Positions 9,024-18,932 of a DNA stretch of 64,000 bases are shown here, piece by piece. A model generated the notes under the pieces. The model did not search any database. It saw only the letters and a program-made list of their open reading frames with translations, and was not told the DNA's origin. Source of the DNA: Bartonella sp. HY328 (lineage in GTDB: Bacteria; Pseudomonadota; Alphaproteobacteria; Rhizobiales; Rhizobiaceae); NCBI RefSeq assembly GCF_025449335.1, contig NZ_CP104883.1, positions 736,501 through 800,500 on the forward strand, written 5' to 3'. A program made the position numbers and the translations under genes. Numbering within the stretch: the stretch's first letter is position 1; every line of letters begins with the position of its first letter.

Positions 9024-10259
9024 TTGAAATATTATAGTCTACATTTATTTTTTGTATTTATCATAAGCACACTTTTAGTTAATTTTAGCTATAGCAATGA
9101 TTACGTCTCGCAACTGCGCGCAAAAGCTGAACAAGGGGATACAAAGGCCCAATATTTTCTCGGCTTTAACTATGAAAAAGGTATAAGCTTTGAGAAAGAT
9201 ATAGAGGAAGCCATAAAATGGTATAAGCTGGCTGCGGATCAAGGCAATGCTGATGCGCAATTTAGGATTGGGCTTATTTATATAAATGGTACAGCTGTTA
9301 AACAAAACGCTGTGGAGGCAGCCAAATGGTTTAGGTTGGCCGCTGAGCTAGGCCTACATGAAGCACAATTCAATCTAGCTGTGATGTGTGAAAATGGTAT
9401 GGGTGTTAAAGAGGATAAGGCGGAAGCACTTAAATGGTATAGAAAAGCGGCAGAGCAAAATTATGCTAATGCGCAATTTAATCTTGGTGTAATGTATCAA
9501 AAAGGCGTAGGGGTTGTTAAAAACGAATTAGAGGCAATTAATTGGTTTAAGTTAGCCGCAGATCAAGGCTTACCTGAAGCTCAAAATAGTTTAGGCCATA
9601 TATATTCCAAAAACGCTGTTGATAACGAGGATTTGCTTGAAGCGGTTAGGTGGTTTAAAATGGCCGCAGATCAGAATAATGCCGATAGCCAATATTTTCT
9701 TGGCTCTATGTATGCTAGGGGCACTGGTGTTAGAGCAGATTTTGTTGAAGCAGCTAAATGGTTTAGACTTTCAGCCGAGCAGGGCCTTCATGATGCTCAA
9801 TATAATCTTGGCTATATGTATGAAGGTGGCTTTGGAGTTACAAAGGATATTACCACAGCAATTGTATATTACAAGCAAGCAGCAAAACAAGGTAATGCGC
9901 AAGCACAAAGAAGTTTAGGCCATATATATATTAATGGGATGGGTGATCGGTCTAACGCGAGCGAGGCTTTTAAATGGTTTAAACAAGCTGCCGACCAAGG
10001 TGATGTCAATGCCCAATATAATATTGGTGTTTTATATTTCCAAGGAAATGGTGTTCCACAAAATAAGAATGAAGCGCTTAAATGGTATAGGTTAGCAGCA
10101 GACCAAGGCTACCCCTATGCTCAATATAATATTGGTCTCATGTTTTTAAAAGGAAATGGTGTGCCGCAAGATAAGGTTGAAGCGGCTAAATGGTTTAAAC
10201 TAGCGGAAAATCATGGCCTTCCAGGTATCCCAAGTGCAATAGACGCATTAAACAAATAA
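9024..10259 (+). CDS. Secreted Sel1-repeat protein (10 repeats)
   Basis: About 411 residues. I chose TTG at 9024 because AGGAGG lies at 9013-9018; a GTG at 9018 would overlap that site. An N-terminal hydrophobic stretch (about residues 2-22) ending in NFSYSND is a signal peptide. The rest is ten consecutive 36-residue Sel1 units of the pattern A-x-Q-G-x-x-x-A-Q-x-x-L-G-x-x-Y, with a partial eleventh. Sel1 repeats form alpha-solenoids used for protein-protein contacts. It stands alone in an accessory patch beside a broken DUF4279 gene; its partner is unknown. Confidence 0.85.
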   Translation: MKYYSLHLFFVFIISTLLVNFSYSNDYVSQLRAKAEQGDTKAQYFLGFNYEKGISFEKDIEEAIKWYKLAADQGNADAQFRIGLIYINGTAVKQNAVEAAKWFRLAAELGLHEAQFNLAVMCENGMGVKEDKAEALKWYRKAAEQNYANAQFNLGVMYQKGVGVVKNELEAINWFKLAADQGLPEAQNSLGHIYSKNAVDNEDLLEAVRWFKMAADQNNADSQYFLGSMYARGTGVRADFVEAAKWFRLSAEQGLHDAQYNLGYMYEGGFGVTKDITTAIVYYKQAAKQGNAQAQRSLGHIYINGMGDRSNASEAFKWFKQAADQGDVNAQYNIGVLYFQGNGVPQNKNEALKWYRLAADQGYPYAQYNIGLMFLKGNGVPQDKVEAAKWFKLAENHGLPGIPSAIDALNK

Positions 10260-10803
10260 ACCTAAAATGAGAATGCAAAAATTTTGACAGGTTTGCGTCA
10301 ACACCGACTTGAAACAGGTCCTATTAATTTGAATGAAATAGTATGAGAAAATTTTTAACCAAAAGCTATCTCAATACTATTCTCGGTTTTGCATGCTCAT
10401 AATTGGTAGCTTGTTCAATTGGTAAACCAAGGTAAAGAGTTGTGTCTTTTGTAACATATTGTTTTTATTATTTTATTCTTGGTGTGAAATTTTTTTATAA
10501 CACTTTTTTAACCATTAAATATATTTTATTTTGCTTTTAAAGCTATGTGTGTAAAGTCGTTTTACGCTGCTATCTAATTGATTTTAATTTATTTTATTTT
10601 TGTGCGTGATGCGTTTATTTGTTTTTTGTTCACGTTTTAATAAACAATGTTTCCGGTTTTTACGGGCTTTTTGCGGTGAATCAATGCATAATGATCACAT
10701 GAGATTATCTTATTGTCTGTAGAATATGAGATAGTTTTGATGTCTTATCGGAAGTATATTGGGTTCTTTGCCTTAAATCTTCCATAGCTAGTTGGAGTTA
10801 ATC
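10260..10803. other. 544-bp intergenic region after Sel1 gene
   Basis: No credible gene. A near-perfect inverted repeat (12 bp with a one-base bulge) at 10337-10381, AATAGTATGAGA against TCTCAATACTATT, may be the terminator or RNA end of the Sel1 gene. The rest is AT-rich and presumably contains the promoter of the small membrane protein at 10804. Confidence 0.4.
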
Positions 10804-11052
10804 ATGGGTCATGCAAAAAGCGTAGAAATTGAAAATATTGGCTCTATGGCTGGCGAATATTCTTTGAAAGCTGGTGTTGGCTTTTTACGGTTTATTTTAT
10901 TATTTGGCATGGCTGCTGTTATGTTGGGTCTTATTTTAGTACCGCTTTTAATGCAGCGGACAGATCGCCAATTATCGGATAGTCTTTATCCCAATTTAAC
11001 AGATCAAACCATTACAGGCTCAATTAAGCCCAATAGTGGATCATCTGAGTAA
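10804..11052 (+). CDS. Small single-pass membrane protein, unknown family
   Basis: 82 residues from the ATG at 10804, which has GGAG at 10794-10797. A 22-residue hydrophobic helix (about 27-48, GFLRFILLFGMAAVMLGLI) is flanked by a polar N-terminus and a polar Ser/Thr-rich tail with RTDRQLSD. No other motif is visible and I do not recognise it. It is clearly designed as a small bitopic membrane protein, followed directly by a strong hairpin terminator. Confidence 0.6.
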   Translation: MGHAKSVEIENIGSMAGEYSLKAGVGFLRFILLFGMAAVMLGLILVPLLMQRTDRQLSDSLYPNLTDQTITGSIKPNSGSSE

Positions 11053-11072
11053 GATTTAAAAATACAGTAATA

Positions 11073-11099
11073 AAGCGGCTTTTAAGCCGCTTTTGTTTT
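11073..11099. terminator. Bidirectional hairpin terminator
   Basis: A 9-bp stem AAGCGGCTT/AAGCCGCTT (11073-11081 with 11084-11092) is followed on the plus strand by TTTTGTTTTT. It ends the small membrane gene. On the minus strand it overlaps the stop codon of the permease, so it may serve both convergent genes. Confidence 0.75.
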
Positions 11100-12548
11100 T
11101 TCGCTTTCTGGAATAAACAGATTAAGCAAAATTGCTGTAACGCCGCCCATGGCAAGTGGTGAGCGCATAAGATCTGCAATAACAACAGGCCCAGCACTAA
11201 TAAAGCTTGGTACAGTCTCAATACCAACCCATAAAAATAAATGGGAAATCATTAAATTTACTGATATTGGGAAAGCTTCAATAAATTGGGGTACTTGTGC
11301 AATGCCAAGACCTAATGCCAAAGACACAGCAATAATCAATAAGGCACGGCGATCAAGATTGATGCTTGATAGGATATTGATGCCTGAGGCGGCAACCGAG
11401 CCAAACATGATTAAAGTTGCACCGCCAAGCGCTGCTTCTGGCAAAGATTGGATAACAGCCGAAAAAATAGGAAATAGACCAAGGATCACCAAAATTGCAG
11501 CAATCCAAATGCCAACATAGCGGCTGGCAACGCCAGTTAATTGGATAATACCGTTATTTTGCGCAAAGACAGAGCTTGGGAAAGTGTTGAAAAAGCCAGC
11601 AAGCAACGAATTAGCGCCATTGACTAAAACGCCGCCCTTAATGCGTTCCATCCATTTTGGCCCTTCAACTGGTTCTTTAGAGATTTTACTGGTTGCCGTA
11701 ATGTCGCCAACCGCTTCAAGCGATGTCACAAGATAGATAACAATCATTGGAATAAACAGTGACCAAGAAAATGAAATACCAAAATGCATAGGGCGCGGTA
11801 TTTCAAAAATTGGTGCTTGTGCTAAGGGGACAAGATTTAAATCACGCATGAGTGCTGCTAGAATATAACCAGCCACCAAAGCGAGCATAATCGCACTAGA
11901 GCGAAGCCAGATGTAATTCATACGATTAAAAATGATAATAAGAATAAATACGGTTAATGAAAGTATGAGATTATCAGGGCTGGCAAAAGTACCGTTTTTC
12001 ATGGCTGCATAACCGCCACCCATGCTTATCAAACCTTCCTTAATGAGGGAAAGGCCGATAATTAAAACAACAATGCCCGTCACCAATGGTGTTACCATGC
12101 GCCGCACAAAGGGTAAAATGCGGGAAACGCCCATTTCAATGAAGGAGCCAGCTATTACTACACCAAAAATGGTTGCCATAACTTGCTCAGCTGGAACGCC
12201 TTGTTCTACCATGAAAACGCCGCCGGCAATAAGTGGGCCAACAAAGTTGAAACTCGTTCCTTGTACAATCAAAAGGCTGGCGCCTAATGGCCCAAATTTG
12301 CGACATTGCACAAAGGTAGCAATCCCAGAAATCACCAGTGACATCGACAGGATCATTGATGTATCACGATCATTAAGCCCAACCGCGTTGCAGATTAAAA
12401 AACCCGGTGTAATAATTGGCACAATTATCGCCAGTAAATGTTGAAAAGCCGCAAAAAACGCAATATGCGGCTTTGGACGAGCATCCATGCCATAAATAAG
12501 TTCACTATTGTTGGGTTGCGTTATTGGTGCTTCTTGGGGCGATGTCAT
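11082..12548 (-). CDS. NCS2-family nucleobase permease (xanthine/urate/uracil type)
   Basis: 488 residues with about 12-14 membrane helices. It is a proton-coupled purine or pyrimidine importer of the inner membrane. The NCS2 signature QNNGIIQLTGVASRYVG lies in the second half, and TSLEAVGDITATS corresponds to the substrate-site helix in E. coli XanQ/UacT. A conserved His is in the first helix (FQHLLAIIVPIITPG). The NNG-x-IQLTGVASRYVG wording is closest to the purine (xanthine/urate) branch, but the substrate cannot be fixed by eye. It is monocistronic on the minus strand. Confidence 0.88.
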   Translation of the reverse strand: MTSPQEAPITQPNNSELIYGMDARPKPHIAFFAAFQHLLAIIVPIITPGFLICNAVGLNDRDTSMILSMSLVISGIATFVQCRKFGPLGASLLIVQGTSFNFVGPLIAGGVFMVEQGVPAEQVMATIFGVVIAGSFIEMGVSRILPFVRRMVTPLVTGIVVLIIGLSLIKEGLISMGGGYAAMKNGTFASPDNLILSLTVFILIIIFNRMNYIWLRSSAIMLALVAGYILAALMRDLNLVPLAQAPIFEIPRPMHFGISFSWSLFIPMIVIYLVTSLEAVGDITATSKISKEPVEGPKWMERIKGGVLVNGANSLLAGFFNTFPSSVFAQNNGIIQLTGVASRYVGIWIAAILVILGLFPIFSAVIQSLPEAALGGATLIMFGSVAASGINILSSINLDRRALLIIAVSLALGLGIAQVPQFIEAFPISVNLMISHLFLWVGIETVPSFISAGPVVIADLMRSPLAMGGVTAILLNLFIPESEKTKAA

Positions 12549-12608
12549 GATGGGCCTACTTAATTGACACGAAATTTAGATGGTAAACTTATTTAAAGAC
12601 AGTGTTCA

Positions 12609-14900
12609 CTAACTATTGAGTTTTGGACTAATTTGTTGGGCAAAAGAGCGATATTGGGTGAGGGCGCAAACTAAGTGATAAAATATGGAAGCTGGCACTT
12701 CATTGGAACGGCCACGGCCATCTTCATCAATCATGTCAATCCAAAGACCTTTGGGTGCGGCATCAATATGCCAACGAAATAACCGCCCGACCCGCGCTTC
12801 AATTTCTGGCTTTAAGTCGGGTCCCTGATTGCCATCAAGAGCAATAGCGGCCTTAATCACTTCAGTTTGTGGCCAGCTTCGTGAGTTGCGATCAATTGGA
12901 AAGCCTGAGCGTGAAACAGAATTATAGGCAAGGCCAGTCGCACGATTTAGACCATTGGCAATGCCAAAAGCATAGAGTTTTCGTGCAAATGGAACAAGGT
13001 TTTCGCACGGCTTTTTGGTTTTTGTGCAAAGATTTTGATAGCTTATAAGTAAAGATGCCCATTCAAAATGGTGGCCGGGCTCACAAATGTCACCGGATTC
13101 GCCCGTGGCTATACGCCAATCATCATCAAAAAATTCGCCTAATGTCCAGCTATCACGATCAAAGAAATGGCTTTTAAACAAATCAACAATGCGCGATGCG
13201 CGTTGTAAATAATCAAGGTTACCAGTTACATCATACCATGCAAGAAAAGTCTCTAATAAATGCATATGTGGGTTGGAGCGCCGCCATTGCCGCTCGCCAT
13301 TGGGTGTTTCAAAAAAGCCTTTGCCGCTTTTATCGCTTAAATATTCGTCTAAAAATGCAAAACTATTAATGGCGGCAGGCAAAGCTTTTTTATGGCCGGC
13401 CTTGTGGGCATGAGCAAGCGCCAACAAAACAAAAGCTTGGTCATAAAGATCTTCCACGGGATTTAAGATGTTGCCACTGGCATCAAAACTTGAAGCCCAG
13501 CCACCATTTGCCGTTTGTCCGTGTTTTAAAATAAAATCAAGCCCATGGTCGATAAGCTGCTGCGCTGGCCCATCCCAACCCATTTCACCGGCTATGGCAA
13601 AGGCATAAATTTGCCGTGCCATGGTACGCATCCGCCGCTCACCGATAATCGGCAGGCCATCAAGCCCCAATGCTTCATAAAATCCACCCTTGTCATCAAC
13701 TCCGTATGTTGACCAAAGCGGCAAGGTTTCGTCAAATAGCCAATGTTCAACCCGTGCATTATAACTACCAGCAATCGGCATACGATCCGGCGCGGGGGTA
13801 AATTTTGCTTCTAAGCGACCGGATTTTTCTAAAGCAGCTACCACTTCGCGTACATTTTGGCTTTGACTGACGGGGGCAACAAAGGTTGCATCACTGGTTG
13901 CAACTACTGCCATGTTGCGTAGGCCAACCGCTGATAAAAGCCCCCCTTGCGAGCGTAAATATGAGCGCTCACAATCAATTGCTACAACATCGCCAATGAT
14001 GACATTGCCAAATTCATCTCGATTATTGTTTTCGCCTTGTGCGTCGAGCAAGGATTGCCATGAGCCTAAATCATTCCAGTGAAATTTAGCGCGGACAAGA
14101 GCGATATTGTCTGCGTGTTCCATAATAGCATAATCAACTGAGGTTGACGGAATATCTGCATAGTCATCAAAGGGAAGCCACGTGCCAGAAATGTCGGTAT
14201 TAGCGGCCTTTAAGGCTTTTGCGGTCTTGTGCCATATATCAGCAGATAGTTTCAAAAAGCTTTCTTGCATCGTTTTGGCACTAAATAGAAAAATGCCAGA
14301 ATTCCAAAGAAAGTTACCCGATGCAACATAGTTTTGTGCAGTTTTAAGGTCAGGCTTTTCAACAAATCGCTCCACATCAAAAACATGCTTGCCTAGAGCT
14401 TGATTATTATCTTTGGCTGTTTCAATATAGCCATAGCCTGTTTCCGGCTTATCGGGCACAATACCAAAAACAACGATTTTGCCATTTTGGGCAGCAAGTT
14501 TGCCTTCATTAATCGTTGCCCAAAAATCATCATTTGTCGATATTTCATGATCGCTTGGTACAACAAGAACGAGCGCATCTTCGCCTTGCTCGGATAGCGC
14601 AATTTGGCTGGCAAGCGCTACGGCAGCGGCTGTATTGCGGCCAATTGGCTCAAATATTGGGCGGCCACCATTTAAGGGGAGACCTGCAATATCTTGACTA
14701 AGGCGGCTCGCATGGGCTTCAGACCCAATAAGATAAATCGGTGTATCGCCGTGATGATTAAGACGGCTTACCGTTTGTGATAGCATAGAGCCATGGCCGG
14801 AAAAATCATGAAATTGCTTGGGGAAATCTTCACGCGATAATGGCCAGAGGCGCGAGCCGATGCCGCCACTCATAATAAAGCTGATAATTTTTCCCGTCAT
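12609..14900 (-). CDS. Fused mannose-1-phosphate guanylyltransferase / AGE-type mannose-6-phosphate isomerase
   Basis: 763 residues from the ATG at 14900, which has AGGAG six bases upstream; a TTG at 14915 is less likely. Residues 1-360 are a nucleotidyltransferase: SGGIGSRLWPLSREDFPKQF-type NTP loop, TGYGYIE, RFVEKPD and FLWNSGIFLF are ManC/AlgA hallmarks for making GDP-mannose. Residues 370-760 are an (alpha/alpha)6-barrel of the N-acylglucosamine 2-epimerase family, with GGWASSFD, EDLYDQAF and CEPGHHFEWASLL, the motifs of AGE-like mannose-6-phosphate isomerases. The fusion would link two steps from fructose-6-phosphate toward GDP-mannose, skipping the mutase. It feeds polysaccharide or LPS synthesis. 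Confidence 0.88.
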   Translation of the reverse strand: MTGKIISFIMSGGIGSRLWPLSREDFPKQFHDFSGHGSMLSQTVSRLNHHGDTPIYLIGSEAHASRLSQDIAGLPLNGGRPIFEPIGRNTAAAVALASQIALSEQGEDALVLVVPSDHEISTNDDFWATINEGKLAAQNGKIVVFGIVPDKPETGYGYIETAKDNNQALGKHVFDVERFVEKPDLKTAQNYVASGNFLWNSGIFLFSAKTMQESFLKLSADIWHKTAKALKAANTDISGTWLPFDDYADIPSTSVDYAIMEHADNIALVRAKFHWNDLGSWQSLLDAQGENNNRDEFGNVIIGDVVAIDCERSYLRSQGGLLSAVGLRNMAVVATSDATFVAPVSQSQNVREVVAALEKSGRLEAKFTPAPDRMPIAGSYNARVEHWLFDETLPLWSTYGVDDKGGFYEALGLDGLPIIGERRMRTMARQIYAFAIAGEMGWDGPAQQLIDHGLDFILKHGQTANGGWASSFDASGNILNPVEDLYDQAFVLLALAHAHKAGHKKALPAAINSFAFLDEYLSDKSGKGFFETPNGERQWRRSNPHMHLLETFLAWYDVTGNLDYLQRASRIVDLFKSHFFDRDSWTLGEFFDDDWRIATGESGDICEPGHHFEWASLLISYQNLCTKTKKPCENLVPFARKLYAFGIANGLNRATGLAYNSVSRSGFPIDRNSRSWPQTEVIKAAIALDGNQGPDLKPEIEARVGRLFRWHIDAAPKGLWIDMIDEDGRGRSNEVPASIFYHLVCALTQYRSFAQQISPKLNS

Positions 14901-15117
14901 GGCATTCTCCTGCAATACCGCAAGGTCAATTTGGTGAATTTACCTTGCATATTTAGCCAATAAATAACTAAGTGGTTATTGGATGTCTTTATAGGCTGAT
15001 ACAGTTTTTTACAAATTGAAAAGCGCCAAGCTATCCAAATTATAATTTTATGAGAGAAGCTATATCATTTTTATAAGAAATTGTAACAGGTTTTGCTAGG
15101 GGAAAATTTATTAAAAT

Positions 15118-15163
15118 TACGAGCATATCTAAATTCCCTATAAAAGATTTCGATATGCTCGTA
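15118..15163 (-). terminator. Hairpin terminator downstream of the autotransporter
   Basis: A perfect 12-bp stem (TACGAGCATATC at 15118-15129 with 15152-15163) with a 22-base loop sits 25 bases past the autotransporter stop codon. On the minus strand it is followed by TAATTTTAATAAATTTT, a plausible U-rich tail. Confidence 0.65.
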
Positions 15164-15187
15164 TTATGAAACGGAGGCATTGTTATT

Positions 15188-18100
15188 TTAAAATTTACTT
15201 CTAAAACCAAGATTGCCCTTTAAAGAATAACTATTGCCAATATTTTCAAGAGATGTATTGGCAGAGGCTTCGCCATATATCGAATATTTATCATCGGCAA
15301 AATTATAAGATCCCCCAAAGCCAATGCCAGCAGACCATTTGTCTAATTGCGACACAAATTTTGCATCACTCACATTAACCTCTGATCCATCTAAAAATTC
15401 ATAGTAAATATTAGCAATTCCATAAATGAGACTGCGGTTCATAAGGCCATTATTGCCTTTAGCAGTTCTTTCGCGTTCTAAAGCGAGGCCTATACGTGTT
15501 TGTAAGCTATCAGCTGAATTGAGATTTACTCTGGTATTATAGCGGTCGTTAAAGCTCTTAAAATCGATATTTGAATACATCAATTGTGCTTGAGGTGTCA
15601 AATTTAGGCTGTTTCCAATGGCAATTTTTTTACCAGCTTCGGCAGATAGTGCATAACCAAATCCTCGGTTGCCATTCACAAGATTTTTATTGTCGAGTTT
15701 AGATTGCAGGTCACTATTAAACCAGGTCAATTGTGTTTGGCTGTCAATATAAAAACCAGTGTCATTATACCAAGTTAAAGTACCACCAAAGCCATAGCCA
15801 TCGGTAGTAACTGTTCCGTCACCATAGTTTTTAAGATCGCTCCAATGCCAATCGCTATTGGCCTTGCCACGTGTATATTGTACATTGATACCAGCAATCA
15901 ATGTGTTGTTAGGGGTTTCAATCATTGGAGCATCGATACCAGCTTGCATTCGGAAGGTATTTTGATCGAATTTTGTATCGGTGGTTGAGTGCTTTGGATC
16001 CACCTTATTATATCCTCCTTCCATTTTTATCCAAAATCCAGTTGTATCCGACGCAAAAGAACTATTAATTATTGAATCTAAGTCAACAGAAGCATTAGAT
16101 TGAAGCCATGAACGATTTCCCACACGTTGTTGTAAGGTGGGCAGAGCATTTAACGCTAATAAAGTTTGCGGATAGGCTTCATAAATAGGAACACCAGGTT
16201 GGTATATGCGTTTTGTTTGTTCCGTTACACTACGTAAATACCAGTTTCCATCATCTGGTGTGCTTGCACCTCCCTGATAGAGGCTGTAGATATAAGCACC
16301 AGCGACCATCGCTTGTTGACCATTATATGTTGTATCACCATTGATCATTGTAAACATTGCATTTGATCGGCCATTGACCTCAATGAGCTTAATACCTTCA
16401 AGCGTTTGTGCGCCAGTACCACCAATGTTGGTTACACTAATATTGCCAGTACCCGTCGTATTATTTTCCACAATTAGTCGGTCTGTTTGTGATGAATCAT
16501 CACCTAGAGCGGTATTAAAGTGAATTGTACCGTTATTGGTCGAATAGTTTTGTGTTTGAAGATTTTTAAAATTATTAGCTGTCGGTACTTGGAAGGCTAT
16601 AGTACCATTGTTCGCAAGCTCTTGAGAGATGGTGGAGCTTGCGGTTACATTCCAAAGACTATTGGTATCTAGAGAGACATTGGTTGCATTAATAGCCTGA
16701 CCGGTTAAGCGACTAGAAACTAAAGCAATATTTGCAATATTTTGGTCATCAACAATGATGTTACCGATTATGTCTGAATTTTGTGCATTGAAGTTGATGC
16801 GGCTATGGCGAGCCATATCATCATCCATCGCATGCAGCAAATTACCCGCTTTTGCCTCAACTGTAGTGATATCTTTAAAGTTTAGATTTAAGCTTACGCC
16901 TTCCGCGCGAATGACATCGCCATTTTCAGCAATGATAGAGCTACCTGATACAGAAATATTATTATCCTTTGCAATATTTTCTTCTGTGCCATTGTCCCAA
17001 TGCCCTGCATATATAGCAGCACTGTCCTTGCCAGATGTTGTAATTGCAGTGTTTTCGACATTAAGCGTACCATTTTCATATGCGGCTAGCCCGTATGCAT
17101 TTTCCCCATTAACAGTGATGGTACTATTAATTATGGTTGAACTTCCGCCGCGAGATGCACCAATGCCGAATGCTTTTGATCCAGAAGTTTGAATGGAGAC
17201 GGATGAAGCTTGGAGAATTGACCCATCATCTTCAGCTGCCAAACCACGGCTTTCATCACCCGTTGTTGTAATAGTGCTGTTTGTTAATGTAATTTTAGAA
17301 CCTAATTCAGCAAATGCACCGATGGCATTTAAACCGTTGGTTCGAATGTTAGCTGAGTTAATAGTAATAAGTGAATTGTCATCTGTTGCTCTAAAGCCGT
17401 CGGCATATTTGCCGTTTGTTGTCACTGAGCCACCCTCAAAAATGATATGGCTGCCGGCACCCGCATAAGCAGCGTAAGCGTATTCACCTTCAGTTTGTAT
17501 AGTACCATTTTTGAAAATAATGGTTGCGTTATTTATTGTGTAAAGTCCTTCGTTATTGTCGCCACTGGTGGTGATGCTGACGTTTTGAGCTGAAATAAGC
17601 GAATTTGCGCCATTTGCATTTAGTGCATTACCACCATTTACTTGAGATATAATATTACCGCCGCCATTTAAAAAAATTTGCCCGCCCGAACGAGCATAAA
17701 CATTTGAACGGAATTGGGTTGTTAGAAAATCAACCGCACCATCAATTGTAATATTGCTGCTCGTTTCTGCAGTAAGATTATTGTTTAACGAATGAATTTT
17801 TGTATCACCGCCAAAATAAATCGTTGAATTATTTCTGGCCACAATGGCGTTTTCGACGTTTTTATTTAAAACAATATCAGTTTTACCTTTTATTATAACA
17901 CTATAAGCATTATCGGTTTCAACCGCAGCGTGAATACTATCTGTTGTTTCTAAACGTGCGGTGAAATCGCCATTAATTGTAACATTAGCTGGTATATCAT
18001 TTGTAGCAGTATATTTACCTGCATAGATACCACGCACGCCGCCATTAGCTGTGCCAACATATGTATCAAGTTTTAAATTCAAGTTGTTAAAATTTATCTG

Positions 18101-18400
18101 ACTGCCGCCCATAGCAATAATATGGTGAGCATTATAGGGATAGCCTTGGACGGTAACCGTTTCTTGAGTGAAATTCAAAATACTTCCTTGGCCAATCGCA
18201 TATACAGGCCAACGCCCCATATAAGAAGTTTGATTGGCATAGCATGTATCGCCGTCCCGAGCCGAAGCGCCAACTGCATTGCTTCCAGGTGTCCAAGAAT
18301 TGTCAGTACATGATGACCAAGCAGCTGTTGGCATCATGGATAATAATGTTATTGGTAAAAGCAAGTATTTAAATTTTTGATATTTTTTGAGTATTTTCAT
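15188..18400 (-). CDS. Autotransporter (type Va) with beta-helix passenger
   Basis: 1,070 residues. The signal peptide covers about residues 1-29 (LLPITLLSMMPTAAWSS). A large passenger follows, made of short beta-helix-like repeats rich in Gly, Asn, Ser and Thr, with many repeats of the ITTSG-x-x-x-x-G type. It ends in the linker GTGNISVTNIGGTGAQTL and GDTTYNGQQAMVAGAYIYSL, seen before classical autotransporter barrels. The last 270 residues form the outer-membrane barrel and finish with the expected C-terminal Phe (GFRSKF). It is a surface-exposed adhesin-like protein related to pertactin-type autotransporters. The ligand is unknown. Two Cys (about 31 and 53) at the mature N-terminus may form a disulfide. 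Confidence 0.9.
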   Translation of the reverse strand: MKILKKYQKFKYLLLPITLLSMMPTAAWSSCTDNSWTPGSNAVGASARDGDTCYANQTSYMGRWPVYAIGQGSILNFTQETVTVQGYPYNAHHIIAMGGSQINFNNLNLKLDTYVGTANGGVRGIYAGKYTATNDIPANVTINGDFTARLETTDSIHAAVETDNAYSVIIKGKTDIVLNKNVENAIVARNNSTIYFGGDTKIHSLNNNLTAETSSNITIDGAVDFLTTQFRSNVYARSGGQIFLNGGGNIISQVNGGNALNANGANSLISAQNVSITTSGDNNEGLYTINNATIIFKNGTIQTEGEYAYAAYAGAGSHIIFEGGSVTTNGKYADGFRATDDNSLITINSANIRTNGLNAIGAFAELGSKITLTNSTITTTGDESRGLAAEDDGSILQASSVSIQTSGSKAFGIGASRGGSSTIINSTITVNGENAYGLAAYENGTLNVENTAITTSGKDSAAIYAGHWDNGTEENIAKDNNISVSGSSIIAENGDVIRAEGVSLNLNFKDITTVEAKAGNLLHAMDDDMARHSRINFNAQNSDIIGNIIVDDQNIANIALVSSRLTGQAINATNVSLDTNSLWNVTASSTISQELANNGTIAFQVPTANNFKNLQTQNYSTNNGTIHFNTALGDDSSQTDRLIVENNTTGTGNISVTNIGGTGAQTLEGIKLIEVNGRSNAMFTMINGDTTYNGQQAMVAGAYIYSLYQGGASTPDDGNWYLRSVTEQTKRIYQPGVPIYEAYPQTLLALNALPTLQQRVGNRSWLQSNASVDLDSIINSSFASDTTGFWIKMEGGYNKVDPKHSTTDTKFDQNTFRMQAGIDAPMIETPNNTLIAGINVQYTRGKANSDWHWSDLKNYGDGTVTTDGYGFGGTLTWYNDTGFYIDSQTQLTWFNSDLQSKLDNKNLVNGNRGFGYALSAEAGKKIAIGNSLNLTPQAQLMYSNIDFKSFNDRYNTRVNLNSADSLQTRIGLALERERTAKGNNGLMNRSLIYGIANIYYEFLDGSEVNVSDAKFVSQLDKWSAGIGFGGSYNFADDKYSIYGEASANTSLENIGNSYSLKGNLGFRSKF

Positions 18401-18932
18401 TTTCGCCCCCGCAAAAGACTTTTAATGATTAAGTTAAAAAGGTAAATGCGGCGTTTCTATTCGATTAGAAAAGAAAATGCAATGCTAACTACATCTAGTT
18501 TTAAATAGACGACATCTTATTTTTTATTTAAATCGTATTTTTAAGCCAAAAAATGGCATTTTTATTTGCTTTAAATAAGTCTAAACAAAAAAAAGACTTA
18601 ATATTTATTTTTTTTTGTTGCAAAATTGCATCATATTGAAACATTGTTTTATTTTTACTATAAAAGAAGAAACTGTTTCTATAAGTTTTATTTAATAATA
18701 ATCTTATAAAATATTGTTTATGATTATTAATATTATAATTTATTTATAATCGATTGGCTGAAATTACTTTAAATTGGTCGTTTTAATAAGTAATATTTAA
18801 ATAAAATTCTGTTTATTATTTTTTAAATTAATTTTTGAAAAAATGTATATGAAAAATGTATTTTGAATTTGCATGTTTTCGATTGGTTATTCTGTTTAAT
18901 ATTAATAATAAGACGAATAACATTCTGTTTTT
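18401..18932. other. Very AT-rich 532-bp region upstream of the autotransporter
   Basis: It contains long runs of A and T with almost no GC-rich stretch between about 18530 and 18900, clearly more AT-rich than neighbouring gaps. No gene is visible. It should contain the autotransporter promoter on the minus strand and the 3' end region of the TetR gene. Such composition is typical of silenced or recently acquired surface-protein genes in bacteria. Confidence 0.5.

Noticed and set aside
9120..10230. Repetitive DNA that could suggest a CRISPR or satellite
   Set aside because: The repeats are 36-codon Sel1 protein repeats, not identical DNA repeats with spacers.
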